From Leucogyrophana mollusca (Eukaryota; Basidiomycota; Agaricomycetes; Boletales), in contig MU266363.1 in NCBI GenBank assembly GCA_021014945.1, positions 81,621-145,620 on the forward strand: DNA of 64,000 nucleotides. Reading direction: 5' to 3'. A program made the translations under genes and the position numbers. Below the pieces are notes generated by a model, which was not told the DNA's origin, made no database searches, and worked only from the letters and a program-made list of their open reading frames with translations. Shown here piece after piece: positions 46,872 to 57,811 of the stretch. Position 1 is the first letter of the stretch. Each line of letters opens with the position of its first letter.

Positions 46872-49266
46872 ATGAGCTCAGGTGCGCAGCTGGCGTACCA
46901 GTCGCATTATCCTTCTCGGGACAGGTTTCTCTCGCGGTCGGTACTGGTCGAGTCGCGGTACGAAGGTCTCCCCACGCCATGGGGAAGGTTTTCAGCGAAT
47001 TCGAGGGCGGATGAGCGCGAATCACCGCCCCCTGACAGTACATACCGCCAATCGGATCTTGACCAAGATATCTCCCGCCAAGTTCTTGCAGAAGAATCGA
47101 GGAGCCATTTACTTAACAATCCTTCCACCCAATTCTCCCCAGGCGAGGAAACTCCCATATCGCCAGCAGCGATGTTTTTGTCTGCATTCAGCCCTGCTAC
47201 CTCCTTTGTACCTTCTCCAGATGATGAAGGGCAAGTCGTTTCGGGTTATGTCCTAGGACCTGTCATAGGCCGCGGTGGCTTCTCCACAATCCGGCGTGCA
47301 TCATCGGCCTCTGGTGGCGTAGTTGCTGTTAAGATTGTCCGACGCATAGATATGGCGAAACAAGCAGACCCATCTCTTGCTAGGAAGCGACTTGACCACG
47401 AGGCCAGTGTATGGGAATCACTTAGTCATGAGCACATCCTACCGCTATTTTCCGCCGAACACACTTCCTTTGGCGACTTCTTTATCACCCTACTATGCCC
47501 TGCTGGATCACTCTTCGATATTCTGAAGAGGGATGGTAACCCCGCACTACCCCATGACGATGCAGGCATGATGTTTCGCCAAGTCGTTAGGGGCGTACGA
47601 TACCTGCACGAAACTGCCGGTTATGTCCACAGGGACATGAAACTGGAAAACGTCCTTGTGGACGAAATGGGTGTTTGTAGAATCGGGGATTTTGGGATGG
47701 CGCAGAAGATTGGTGATTCGGGCGATGACGAGGTCTCCCAAGACGGAGACCCGACTGCTATACACCGACATCGATCAACGATTTCACACACAAGGCGACA
47801 GGTGAAAACGCAACTTCCCGTGCATCGCTCTTTGATACGCCACCACGGTGGACCGCGGCATCGAACATCCACGCCTATTGGCAATCACGTTGCCCCGCCT
47901 GTGCACCCGGCCCACGTTTTTCAGTCGGGCTCATTGCCCTACGCCGCTCCCGAGCTACTTTCACCACAAGTGTCGCTCAAACCTTCCCCAGCCAATCCCG
48001 CACAAGATATGTGGGCTCTGGGCGTTATGTTATACGCGCTCCTCACCGGCCGTCTACCATTTGCTGACTCATTCGAGCCTCGACTGCAGATGAAAATTCT
48101 TCATGGCAAGTCTTATTACGACACGTCCCTTTTACCATTTCTAGGGTCACAATTACTAATTTCCATTTGCTACAGGTGTATACGATGTACCGTCTGGGAT
48201 CGGGCGCGGTGCTGAGCGGGTGCTGCGGGGTTGTCTTGAGCGCTCTGTTCGCAGCCGTTGGACGATTGCGATGGTTGACGAGATGGCTTGGGGGATAGGT
48301 TGGGGAGAGGTTGACGACACATCTTCTGTATCACACGAGGACGAATTTGAATTCGTAGATTACCCCTCCCATCGCTCCGCATCGCACTCGAAATCGCGCT
48401 CGCGATCTCGTGCGTGCAACGATAACGCCTCGCCTCTCGAAGCCGCTAGGCACCCTTCTTCTCATCACAATCGCTCTCTCTCACGTACGTCGGTGGCAAC
48501 CAGTGCCTCGTTTTCGACGAGAAGCACTAGCCGAAGTGTATCTCGGCCGCCCCCGCCCGCGCATTATCCGTTATCGCCCACATACGATGACCTCACCCAT
48601 TCCGTGCTGAGCACTTCATCTTCCCTCTATTCGCCGCCATCATTCGATATCGCGGGCTCCCCACAAATCACATCTCCCATTACGCTAGAACGTGGTCGCC
48701 AGCCGAAGAAGGCTAGAGCTCGGTCTCCAAGCCTGAGTCTCGTTCCCACCACACCGGAAGCGTTCAGTGCTGCAGATCATTTCCCTGATCCTGTTGGTGA
48801 AGGGCCATCTGATTATGACCACGAGGGCCTGCGACGTCAGGGAAGGTTTGACAGCGGCACTGACATGTATGCTGGTCGAGACGCGTTCGACAACACCGCT
48901 CGATGGGCATCAGCAGTTGACCAAATTGGGACAATGCTGGATAGTCGTTCGGGTGTATCTCCATGTACGGAAACTTTGGCACCCCGGGCTTACGAGCGGC
49001 TACGGGCTATACAGATGTCGGAGCAGCAGGCACAGATAGGCAGGAGAGCAGAGAGTACGCCCCCCGCGCCATCTGTTTGGCCTCGAAGGGCACGTCCCGG
49101 GGGCAAGGGAGAAGTGAGCTTGTTGAGAGTTGAGGAAATGCAAGGATCCGGAGGGTTTTTAAGAAACCCCAGTACCACACCCATTCCCATTCCACCCGCC
49201 GCCGCCGCAAGGAGTCGAAGCGTCGACTCTGACACAAACAACAGTGCTTTACGACGCCATCTCTAG
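46872..49266 (+). CDS. Serine/threonine protein kinase with long activation-loop insert
   Basis: Probable CAMK-like Ser/Thr kinase. Exons 46872-48105 and 48176-49266 give 774 residues. N-terminal region (1-125) is polar and probably disordered. The kinase domain (about 125-430) has the glycine loop IGRGGFST (132-139), VAVK (K154), HRDMKLENV (H253-D255), DFGMA (D273) and APE (359-361), then DMWALGVMLYALLTGRLPF. DFG and APE are 88 residues apart, against about 20-30 normally; the insert is rich in His, Arg and Ser and remains an open frame. All catalytic residues are present. The C-terminal 340 residues are low-complexity with Ser/Arg runs (SKSRSRSRA, STRSTSRSVSRP). The intron starts with GC (gcaagt at 48106). 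I cannot assign a yeast orthologue. Confidence 0.9.
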
Positions 49267-49749
49267 GTGTATATCGCTAGATTGCGCGATAGTGCCACAT
49301 TACTCCCCAGATCTGTGAGTTGGTTGCGTGTTTCTCTGGTTCTCTCATCATTTCAATTCCACATGCTTATCATTGTATCTGTATCTCCAGCCTTCTATAT
49401 CCATTACTTGTGATATCATGCCTACCTTCGTGTTTCATGTAGATGACAGCTTACTTGGCCGGTGTACGTTATTTGGAATACCCTCGATATCTATCCTACC
49501 TCACCCACTACTCACTTCTTCCATCACATTTTGTACTACTCGAGCTCCATACCCACCGGTAATACAGTTGCGCATTTGCTCAGTCAGACGCATGAAGCCC
49601 GAACTGCGCCCAGCTACTGCGGTAATGTCGATCGCAGGCGCAGGCTTCGCCTCGCAGTCCACAGCTCATCTGTATCTGTATAAAACCTCCAGCTTACAGC
49701 TCTTAATCGAAAAGCGAAAAGTATTCAATCCTCCAAATCCAGCCGCAAC
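49267..49749. other. Intergenic region
   Basis: Kinase 3' region and promoter of the F-box gene. A plus ORF (49328-49756) overlaps the F-box start in another frame and is not supported. Confidence 0.5.
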
Positions 49750-51359
49750 ATGTTAGACGCCCTGCCTCTTGACGTCTTGTATAAAATCTTTGTTCATCTC
49801 GCAGTAGATGATCTCGTTCGCCTTCAACAAGTTCGTCCTTCGAACCCCGCCTGTGATGTGTATGTTGATTTGAGACTAATCTTCTCAGGTCTCCAAGACG
49901 TTCTTCGATATCACCCAACACAGAGCTGTGTGGAGCGATGCATACGAGTCCTCTGTGCTTCCCCGTCCACCAGGCCCGTTTGCCTGGCAGTCGTCATCTT
50001 ACCTCCGATCGACTCTCGTTACCAGCGCAAAGGTCGATCGTAACTGGCCTCCTCACGAAGCTTCGCGCTTCTCCTCGCGCGATATCGTGCTAAGTCGCAC
50101 CGAATATCGGTTCAGCCTTGTATTTGGCAGATGGTTTTTCGCTGCAAGTTCATCCACTGTGCGCTGCTTTGACCTGGATTCCGAGGATGGAAGTGGGCAA
50201 CGCGTGCACGGCGTTCAGCGTGATGATGGCGCCACCATTGCAAGCTTTTGGTGTGCTGGGATTGCCGTTCCTGATGGGCCGCTCGCTTTTTCTGCCTGCA
50301 TCGAGGCGACCCGGATATCGACGTCGGAAGTTGACTATGTTATGTACGTCCTTTTGTATTTTTTTTCATTTATTATCTCTCATCTCTTCAACAGCAAAGT
50401 CTTCAAGCTCATCTTCCTGGAAGGCTCTGCTGTCAAATTCGAACTAGTGCAGGAAATACCTACCGGCCTTCAGAATCTTGACTACATTGATCTGACCCCA
50501 CAAGGGCTAATCATCCAGGCCCGCGGCCCCGTCGCGGATCGGCACAGTCATATATGGGTAATGGATATCCGAACATACCGCCTGTACAAACTGTCCACGC
50601 CACCACTAGACGTATGTGATAAGTCATGAGCCACCTACTATTGCTGAAACGACATCCATCCTCTAGGGCCGTCGATCATGGCACATTGCCAAAGTATGTC
50701 TGGGCACTACGCATCTATTCCTTTTTCATTCTCCTCCGGTCCCATCTTTGTTGTGGCGCAGCTACGTTGAAGCATTTCCTCTGCACCCGGAAGCGGACGG
50801 AGAGTTGCATCTATCCCACAGATCGGACTGTGCTCATATTGTCCCCATCAAGACTTGGAGAGCTCATCAGTCCGACCGTATCACGCTTTTGGCAGTAGAG
50901 AACAAGCGCTGTGTACTTGCCCACTTCACACTGGCCCCCTCGTTAAATGCAGAAGAGAAAGGAACAGCACAGATTTCCTTCGACACGCAAGCGATTTCCG
51001 CGTTCCCGCCTGTGTTAAAACGCGGGACAGACCTCAGGCTCCAGAGTGTGAGCGCGTCCGGGAACCGGAGAATCCTTGTGCGTAATCTTGACGCGTTCGA
51101 CGATGGTGATAGTGCTCCGGAGCCACGGATGATGGGCTTGACGTTAGCGATGGATGGTGGATCTGTCCCTGGTGCCGGTATGGGGGATGGTTTGGGTGAT
51201 TTCGCGTTTGTCACAGAAAATACACCCGTGATAGAGGAAGACGAAAGGGGTGTAGTCTTTTTCCGGAAGGTCATGGGTTTTGACGAGGCAAAGGGGCGAG
51301 TTTGTGTGCAGAAATGGGTGGAAAGCGGGCTTGTGATGAAAGTGATTGATTTTGCGTGA
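49750..51359 (+). CDS. F-box domain protein
   Basis: Probable SCF ubiquitin-ligase adaptor. Exons, as modelled: 49750-49830, 49889-50343, 50395-50622, 50667-50693 and 50762-51359 (462 residues). The F-box is at the very N-terminus and split by intron 1: LDALPLDVLYKIFVHLAVDD, then LVRLQQVSKTFFDITQHR. The rest reads as a beta-rich repeat protein (RFSLVFGRWFFAASSSTVRC, LDYIDLTPQGLIIQARGP, DRITLLAVENKRCVLAHF), possibly a propeller; no WD motif is obvious. The 50622/50667 intron is uncertain: the phase demands a donor such as gtcatg (50623) or gtccac (50594), both weak, whereas the strong gtatgt at 50611 breaks the frame. Ligand or target unknown. Converges on the Ssr4 gene. Confidence 0.75.
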
Positions 51360-51763
51360 ATGCCTTTTCTCGGTTCTTTCTTGCCAGTGTTATCTATGTT
51401 AGAGTACTGTGGACATGATGATATAACATATTCCTTCGTGCACGTTAAGGGGTGGGTCACGAAGACTGGCTTGCTCTAAGTCTACTAGCTTTTGGATCCC
51501 GTTTACCCCAGTCAACAGCTGTATTTGCTTTGCGTATTTGTTTTGTGTGTTTGTTTTTTTGGGGGTCAGATGCCGAACAAGCTTCCCTCGACCCCGACAT
51601 CCGGCTTATCTTGTGGTCAAGCGGCTCACATGTGACGGTGAAGAGTGCCTCCAGTGCATGGAGGCCACTAGGATTTTGCCTTTGTAAGATCGCTGACGCT
51701 CGGAGGTACGGGAGACCGAAAATGTAACGGATACAGCATTGCGCAACAAAGGACGACAAAAGA
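51360..51763. other. Convergent 3' region
   Basis: 404 bp between the F-box gene (+) and Ssr4 (-), which end towards each other. ORFs here are short shadows. A T-rich run (TTTGTGTGTTTGTTTTTTTG) at about 51541-51560 may serve in 3' end formation. Confidence 0.5.
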
Positions 51764-53235
51764 TTATGAGAGAGCAACATCCATTGCAACACCTGGAACA
51801 AACGTGTCCCCCGCTGCTGGTTCTGCCGCTTTTCGTTCTGCCGCTTTCGCTTGAAGCGCTTCGACTTCAATTTGGAGCTTCGCCTATCGTTGCAATATTG
51901 TTACATGTTTAAAGAGCTCAGTAAAAAGGATAGTCAAACATACCACTTTCGCTTCGAGGTCCGCTTTGTCGAATCCTGCGTATGGAGAACGAGGCGGGGG
52001 CGTGTTCTTCTTGCCTGTAGACCCAGGAGTCCATGGTGATAACAAAACAAGCCACTTTACTACATACCAAACGCCGCTTGCTTGAAGACCTCTTCCATGA
52101 GCTCATGGTTCCGCCTGTACCGGGTCAACGCCAATGTTCGGGTCGAAATGAGATCGGATTCATCTGCACATATGAGACAGCATGATCGCTACCACGAAGG
52201 CATTCGCTTACCAGCTGATTCTTCGTCGTCTAGACGAGGGGGCCCTGGCCGTTGCTAGTAGTGGATATCTCCATGAGCACCTTGCACAGGGTAAAGAATA
52301 GCCTACCCCGGTCATGCTACCACTGCGATCACGACCACCACCACGCTCGCGCTCCCTCCGCCTCTCCAGTGCTTCCATGTTGCTGTTCTGCTGTGCCAGC
52401 ATAGCCTGCTGATTCATAGCTATCGGGGGCATAGGGCCTGGCGGAGCGCCAGAAGGCATGCCTTGGGGGGCTGGCGCAGTACCAGGTGGGTAGACCTTCT
52501 GGCCAGCCTTCTCACCCATGACGAATACCGGGGGATCGTTGATAGGACGTAGGGGGTACTGGCGCACTTGGGCGTTTTGAAGAGATGGGACGATCTCTGT
52601 CGTTCACGGAGATTAGCAGTGCATTATATATAGAATCGACGGAGGGAACGGAAGATGGGGAGTGAGAAAGTTAATTAGCTCGGTGCTCACGCATTGGGGG
52701 GCTTCTCGTGTAATGAACGAGAGTGAGTTGCGGGTGGCCGCCTTTGTGGAGGCGGAACCGTCGTCGAAGCCGCCAGGCGGAGTTATCTTGCGAACCTGGG
52801 ATGAAGCCGTGTTTTATTTCCATAACTTCCAGCTCCTAATGACAAGTGCCATAGTGAGAATAGGTTGCAGCTGTGCAGTCGAGAAAATTTGCGAACGCGA
52901 TTGGCGCCGGCGGGCACTGAGAACCTCGTCTCCTGGTCCTGGTACCGTATTCCATCGTTTGGGAAAGAGGCTGGGTTTGGGAGGTATATGAGTAGCATCT
53001 GTCCTTCTGTTGAGGCAAAGGACCTTATACTTCAGCTCCAGATCTGGAAAGTCGTTGCCTTGAGCTTACCTGGTGGCTTGTCAATAAACCCCCATGAGTA
53101 TGGCACATTTTGAGACAGTTGGACCGCGCGCAAGAGCATAGAAACTGCAGACTCAAGAGTCACATTTGCATGCAGTCCCAGATTCTCCGGGTATCGAAGA
53201 CAAGGCTGTTCCATGTGGGGCTGCGAGAAAGACAT
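51764..53235 (-). CDS. ssr4: SWI/SNF and RSC complex subunit Ssr4
   Basis: Subunit of fungal SWI/SNF-type chromatin remodellers, known as Ssr4 in fission yeast. Eight exons: 53235-53070, 53006-52897, 52835-52691, 52596-52307, 52254-52212, 52163-52068, 52014-51944 and 51883-51764, giving 346 residues. The N-terminal domain reads RYPENLGLHANVTLESAVSM, PYSWGFIDKPPEGQMLLIYL, FPNDGIRYQDQE and HPQLTLVHYTRSPP. A Pro/Met/Gln-rich linker follows, then DEESADESDLISTRTLALTR and RYRRNHELMEEVF, and a C-terminal coiled-coil-like helix (LEAKVAKLQIEVEALQAKAA). The splice that yields PPEGQ uses the acceptor at 53007-53009 rather than the nearer one, which would break the frame. Nuclear by function. Confidence 0.87.
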
Positions 53236-53537
53236 CTTGTATCCGAACTGAGGACGCGTTTCGGGAAATAATTACAGACGTTGTTTGGTTCAAAAGCCTT
53301 TGGTAAACAAACGCCGTCACGTGGACGGGATGCCACTGTGCATTAATTGTAGATTCCGGGGAGGTCTTCGCAGCGGCCCAATGTTATACACTAATGGTGC
53401 AAACCACTCGAAAAATATAGAAAACGACCTATATAACACAGATGTCTACATATTTTCACACTATCTCTTGATTGTCCACTATAAATCTAGCAGCTATCAC
53501 CCACTCTTGTTGATCACCACCGGATCGCTTTGATTCG

Positions 53538-55297
53538 TCAGTCATCGAACACGTCGAAAGGAAGTCCCCACCCTCTGCTTGGGTTTACAACCCGTTGCGG
53601 GGTGTGTGCGGTAGCGGCTGCCTCAAGCCTTTCAAACAGGTCTTGTGGGATCTCGAAGACTAGAAATTACGAAATTGAATCGGTCCGCTCCACTGGCAGT
53701 GAAAAGACGTACCGTCATAATTCTCTACGATGCGTGAGGCAGTAACACTCTTCGGGAGGACGATAGTCTGATGAAGCAAACGAGGTGAGCGAGTTGCAGA
53801 GTGACTACCGTTGAAGGACTCACGCCACGCTGGACATGCCAAGAGATAATCACTTGCGCGGGGGTGATGCCGAGCTTGCACGCAATATCCTTGACCTACA
53901 TGCTTGGCGTGAGAACCACTGTTTGTTGGAAGACAACGAGAGCTCATCTTACCTCAGGGACAGAAAGGCTCTCGCCCACTTGCTTGTTGCTCCCCAGAGG
54001 AGAGTAAGCCTCAAGCAGGAGACCGTTCTCCTTAGACCACTGATAGGTGCAGATGCATAGGTTAAGGCATACGGTCACGAAAACGGTACAGATACCAGAC
54101 GTACCTGAAGCAACTCAGGCTGAGGGTTCCAGAAGTTGAGCTCCACTTGATTGACAGCCGGCTTATATTTCAATGGGTTGGCGGTCAAGTTTTGGATCCT
54201 GCAATGACACGTTTGATACTGGTATGAGCCAAAAAAGAGGAAGAATAAACCTCCGGATGTTGAAGCTATCAAGGATGTGAGTGTCTCAGTAAGCGACCAT
54301 CCAGGTAAAGAGAAAAACATGGACAGACTTGCTAATACCGATGTTCTTGACTTTTCCTTTATCGACCATCTCCTCAAGCTTCTTCCAAGTGGGGTACGGG
54401 TCGGCCGTAAGATCCTTGTCAAGGACATTGCTCCCTTCCTTCTTGAAAGCGATAGGCCTAGAAACATGACCTCGTTTTCAGCACGAGACAAGTACATATT
54501 GGGCCTTACCAGTGGATCAGATACAAGTCAAGGTAGTCGGTTCCAAGCATTGATAGAGTTTCGTCCAAGGTAGGTTCAATGTCCTCTGGAGCGTGGAAAG
54601 TGTTCCACAGCTATCACCGAAATTCAGTTTGAATCATGGTAAACATTGATCAGAGAATGTGGGATCCTTACCTTTGAAGTCAGCCAGAGATCCTCTCGAG
54701 GGATTGCGCTTTCTTTCAGAGCATCACCAACTTCAGCTTCATTCTGAATGCAGTTCAACAATCTAGCACCTGTGAGGAACATAGAACAAGGGGCAACACA
54801 CCCGATAAATCCAAGCACCATCGATATGCCTGTAACCGGCTTTCAAAGCGGTCTTCGCGACGTTTCATTAAAGTCGAGCTAGAAGGACTTGATAAGCATA
54901 CCTTGACGGCACTTCCAACTTCGCCTTTGCCAGCCTGCCACACGCCTGTGAAAACCAATCAGCTTATCTGCATCGTGCCGCAAGGGTTCACCTTGGCTGT
55001 ACCCAAAGCAACTGAGGGGATTTGGTCCCCAGAAGGTAACGTGTAATGCGAGGGTAACTTTGTCAACGTCGATGAGTTACGCGAGGGACCATAGCAAGTG
55101 GTCCAAAAGCCCCTCGAGCGCGCTAGTCGCGCAGCAGCATAGGCAGCATACATGATGGCGGCGATGGCAGTGAACTGGATGATAAGCCTCTTTTTGCGAT
55201 TTCTATTACGCTGGGGGATGTACGGGTCTCCGTCGTCGTAATCACCGTCTCTATCGACGGTGGAGACGGGTTTATATTTCGGTGAGAAGGAAAACAT
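53538..55297 (-). CDS. Membrane-anchored aldo-keto reductase
   Basis: NADPH-dependent aldo-keto reductase. Twelve exons: 55297-55003, 54945-54902, 54852-54802, 54743-54672, 54610-54510, 54457-54329, 54265-54251, 54198-54105, 54039-53953, 53895-53824, 53767-53713 and 53659-53538; 378 residues. The barrel is complete: [34 protein letters not shown] (D124, Y129), LWLTSKLWNT (K154), [14 protein letters not shown] (H187), [13 protein letters not shown], and the NADPH block VVLPKSV-like [18 protein letters not shown]. Unlike most family members it begins with about 85 extra residues: an acidic stretch, a basic patch (RNRNRKKR), and one hydrophobic helix (about 37-57, [20 protein letters not shown]). 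This predicts a single-pass anchor. Exon 7 is only 15 nt. Substrate unknown. Divergent from the F-box gene at 55582. Confidence 0.9.
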
Positions 55298-55410
55298 GGC
55301 TCAAGATAAGTCCGAGTCCAAGCAACCGAGCGTGAGTGACCCTAAGACCTCCTGCTTATAAACTCGTGTGCGGAATTCCGTCATACCAACCGAAACTGGA
55401 CATCCCAAAA

Positions 55411-55425
55411 TAGGGTTAGGGTTAG
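55411..55425. repeat. Interstitial telomere-type repeat (telobox)
   Basis: TAGGGTTAGGGTTAG, two and a half TTAGGG units, in the 284-bp divergent promoter between the aldo-keto reductase (-) and an F-box gene (+). Confidence 0.6.
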
Positions 55426-55581
55426 CACATGCTTTCGAAATTTATGGTCACACGTCTTTTGTCCAGGGTTTGATGGGTATCCAGGGCCATAGTGTGAGTC
55501 GCTCATAATAACCCCCTTTGGTCTATCCGTCGTTGATCAGCGTTGTACAGCACCGGTGACACATTCCAGAAGAGCTCAGCT

Positions 55582-57078
55582 ATGTGGTCAATGACGCGTG
55601 CAAAACCGATACGCTGTTCACGAACTTCGATTCACTCGTTACCCAACGAAATACTAGCAGAGATATTTATTGCGGGATCATCCACTTCTTTGGAAGCAAG
55701 TGGAAGCGGACGAGGGCGCACAGCCGTCCTGTTTACTTGCCGTGTTGCCTCGGTGGATCGACACTGGCGAGACCTTGCTTTGAACCTCCCAGTCATTTGG
55801 ACCACCATTATCATATCTGACCAAAGACCATTGACCCTACCTGCCCGATTCATCACTAGGTCAGGCAACCTCCCTCTCCGCGTGATCACCTGCTTAGAGT
55901 CCAACGAGGATAACAAGAGGATCGTGCCCACAGTTAGGTTGCTTCTGGTATGCGTTCCACGGATGCGCAGCCTTGTTTTGCGAGTGAACTTCATGACGCT
56001 TTCCCGCACGTGCTTCCTCCGCCTTTTCGATGCAATCGCTCCTGCACTCGAGCATCTGGATATCGAGATGCTAGACGAGGATCTGGACTCTTGGGAGGAT
56101 CATGTGATGGGAGATGCGCTACGTTGCTTTCTCGCAAAAGGTGCATACCGCCTGTCCTCACTGCACCTCCGTGGCGATTTACTGCATGCATCGCCTCAAT
56201 GGTTCACTGTCACCACCCTTGATTTGACTTTGGAACCCTGCCTACGACCCCGAGCCTGGAACAGCTTCAGTGACCTCCTCGCTTCCTGTCCCATCCTCAA
56301 AACGTTAGTCTTGCGTGGGGGTTCATTCCCCATACCCCACGCTGATGTGCCCGAGCTTGATATCCTCCACGGCTCTCTGCGAACTATAGCATTGGACTGT
56401 CGGACGGACATGCGCAAACCTGTCGAAATCGCTCTCTTTCTCACGCATCTCAAAATCCCTTCTCTGAAGTATCTGGAGCTGTTTGGTGTTTCGGGGGACA
56501 CCCTAGAGGCATGGGCAGCATTTTCTAAATCTCGCACTCACATCTCATGGTGGAGTGACGACCCTCCGTCCTACTTGGAGCTCAACACACTCCGACTTGT
56601 TTGCTTCGTCCCTGGCGAGCACGCTCCATCCACAGATTTTTTCGATTTATTTCCTGCACTTCATCATCTCGAGTTGATTCGATCAAAACCTACGCACTTC
56701 TTCCCCCTGTCGCCGCCGTCCTGCAGTTCCGGCCATTGTGATGCGCCCGCGTTACCTCATTCCCATTCGTTTTGGCCTTCCCTCCGGACTCTCACATACG
56801 ACGGGAAAGACTATAGCTGGTTGTATGATACTGTGCAATCCCGCCAACGATTGGGACGAGCCCTATCTCACCTTCGCATCATAGATGCATTCTACCAGCC
56901 CCTGCAACTAAAACTTCTGAAGGATCTCGTTGTGGTCGAAAGGCTGGTCAATTGCGATAGCGGATATATTTCCCTGCACGTTGAGACAGACGATTCTTTG
57001 GTTGTGTCGGACAAGTGGTCGGCTAGAGCAATGTGGTGTCTTTTCTTGCCGCTTGCATTCTTGATTCTCTCTTACTGA
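55582..57078 (+). CDS. F-box/LRR-like protein, tandem copy 1
   Basis: Single-exon ORF of 498 residues from the first ATG in frame (MWSMTRAKPIRCSRTS); the frame is open a little further upstream but without an ATG. The degenerate F-box IHSLPNEILAEIF leads to the mushroom-specific block VDRHWRDLALNLPVIWTTI (an F-box protein hallmark in Agaricomycetes), then regularly spaced leucine-rich segments (RMRSLVLRVNFMTL, LEHLDIEMLDEDL, LSSLHLRGDLLHA, LKTLVLRGGSFPI, LKYLELFGVSG). The C-terminus is hydrophobic (WCLFLPLAFLILSY), which is unusual for the family and may be the product of a lost stop or missing intron. Likely SCF adaptor; target unknown. Paralogue of the gene at 57812. Confidence 0.75.
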   Translation: MWSMTRAKPIRCSRTSIHSLPNEILAEIFIAGSSTSLEASGSGRGRTAVLFTCRVASVDRHWRDLALNLPVIWTTIIISDQRPLTLPARFITRSGNLPLRVITCLESNEDNKRIVPTVRLLLVCVPRMRSLVLRVNFMTLSRTCFLRLFDAIAPALEHLDIEMLDEDLDSWEDHVMGDALRCFLAKGAYRLSSLHLRGDLLHASPQWFTVTTLDLTLEPCLRPRAWNSFSDLLASCPILKTLVLRGGSFPIPHADVPELDILHGSLRTIALDCRTDMRKPVEIALFLTHLKIPSLKYLELFGVSGDTLEAWAAFSKSRTHISWWSDDPPSYLELNTLRLVCFVPGEHAPSTDFFDLFPALHHLELIRSKPTHFFPLSPPSCSSGHCDAPALPHSHSFWPSLRTLTYDGKDYSWLYDTVQSRQRLGRALSHLRIIDAFYQPLQLKLLKDLVVVERLVNCDSGYISLHVETDDSLVVSDKWSARAMWCLFLPLAFLILSY

Positions 57079-57811
57079 GAATCGTGCCAATCTGGCACTT
57101 GGGAGTTCTTGGAATGTCACGGACCCCTTTCATGCAGCCAGGAAGACGTGGTGCCTGTAAGTTGGTTTAAATCTAGACGTACTTGAGCTAAGCGCTGACT
57201 CCAGCTCTCTACATATTGCCTCTCCACACGATTCATTATCACAGCCAATGCGAGAGGCCACATGGTTGAGCCAGTTCTCGATGGCTCATAGTACTGTCGA
57301 GAGAAAGTCCAGACTGCTTTCACTTCGCCCTAATGCACACTGTGCTGCTCCGAATCTCCTACTCCCTGTGACGAATTTGCGATACTCGTTTCTTGTTTGA
57401 CTGGGACAATCAACGTTCCCTTCCCAGTCACGACCAGAATAATCGCCGGGACAAGACAATGGCACGGATGGAGATTGCTCAATTTTCCTCAGGAGATTGA
57501 TGATTGTCGACTGTTGGTTGCCTGAAAATTGCCTTGTCCACTCAACGGTACAATCCAGCCACCAAGTCCTGTTGGGACAGCGACTAGTGAATGTTCAGAA
57601 CGTTTGGAATCGATATTTCACACAGACGCCACACGAGGCTGATTCGGTGATTGGTAAGAGATTGCCCATTTTGGCAGTCGAAGTTGGAGCTCAACCTCAT
57701 GGAACTGCAGGACTGAACGACCCTCTTATCAGCTACTATTCGGACGTTGGTCGGGTCAGTCATTCTCACTGGACTTCTTGATAATCTCTCCTTAGGCCCA
57801 ACAATTTATCA
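57079..57811. other. Spacer between tandem F-box genes
   Basis: No gene recognised. ORFs at 57117-57323 (-) and 57497-57781 (+) have no family resemblance. Confidence 0.5.
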
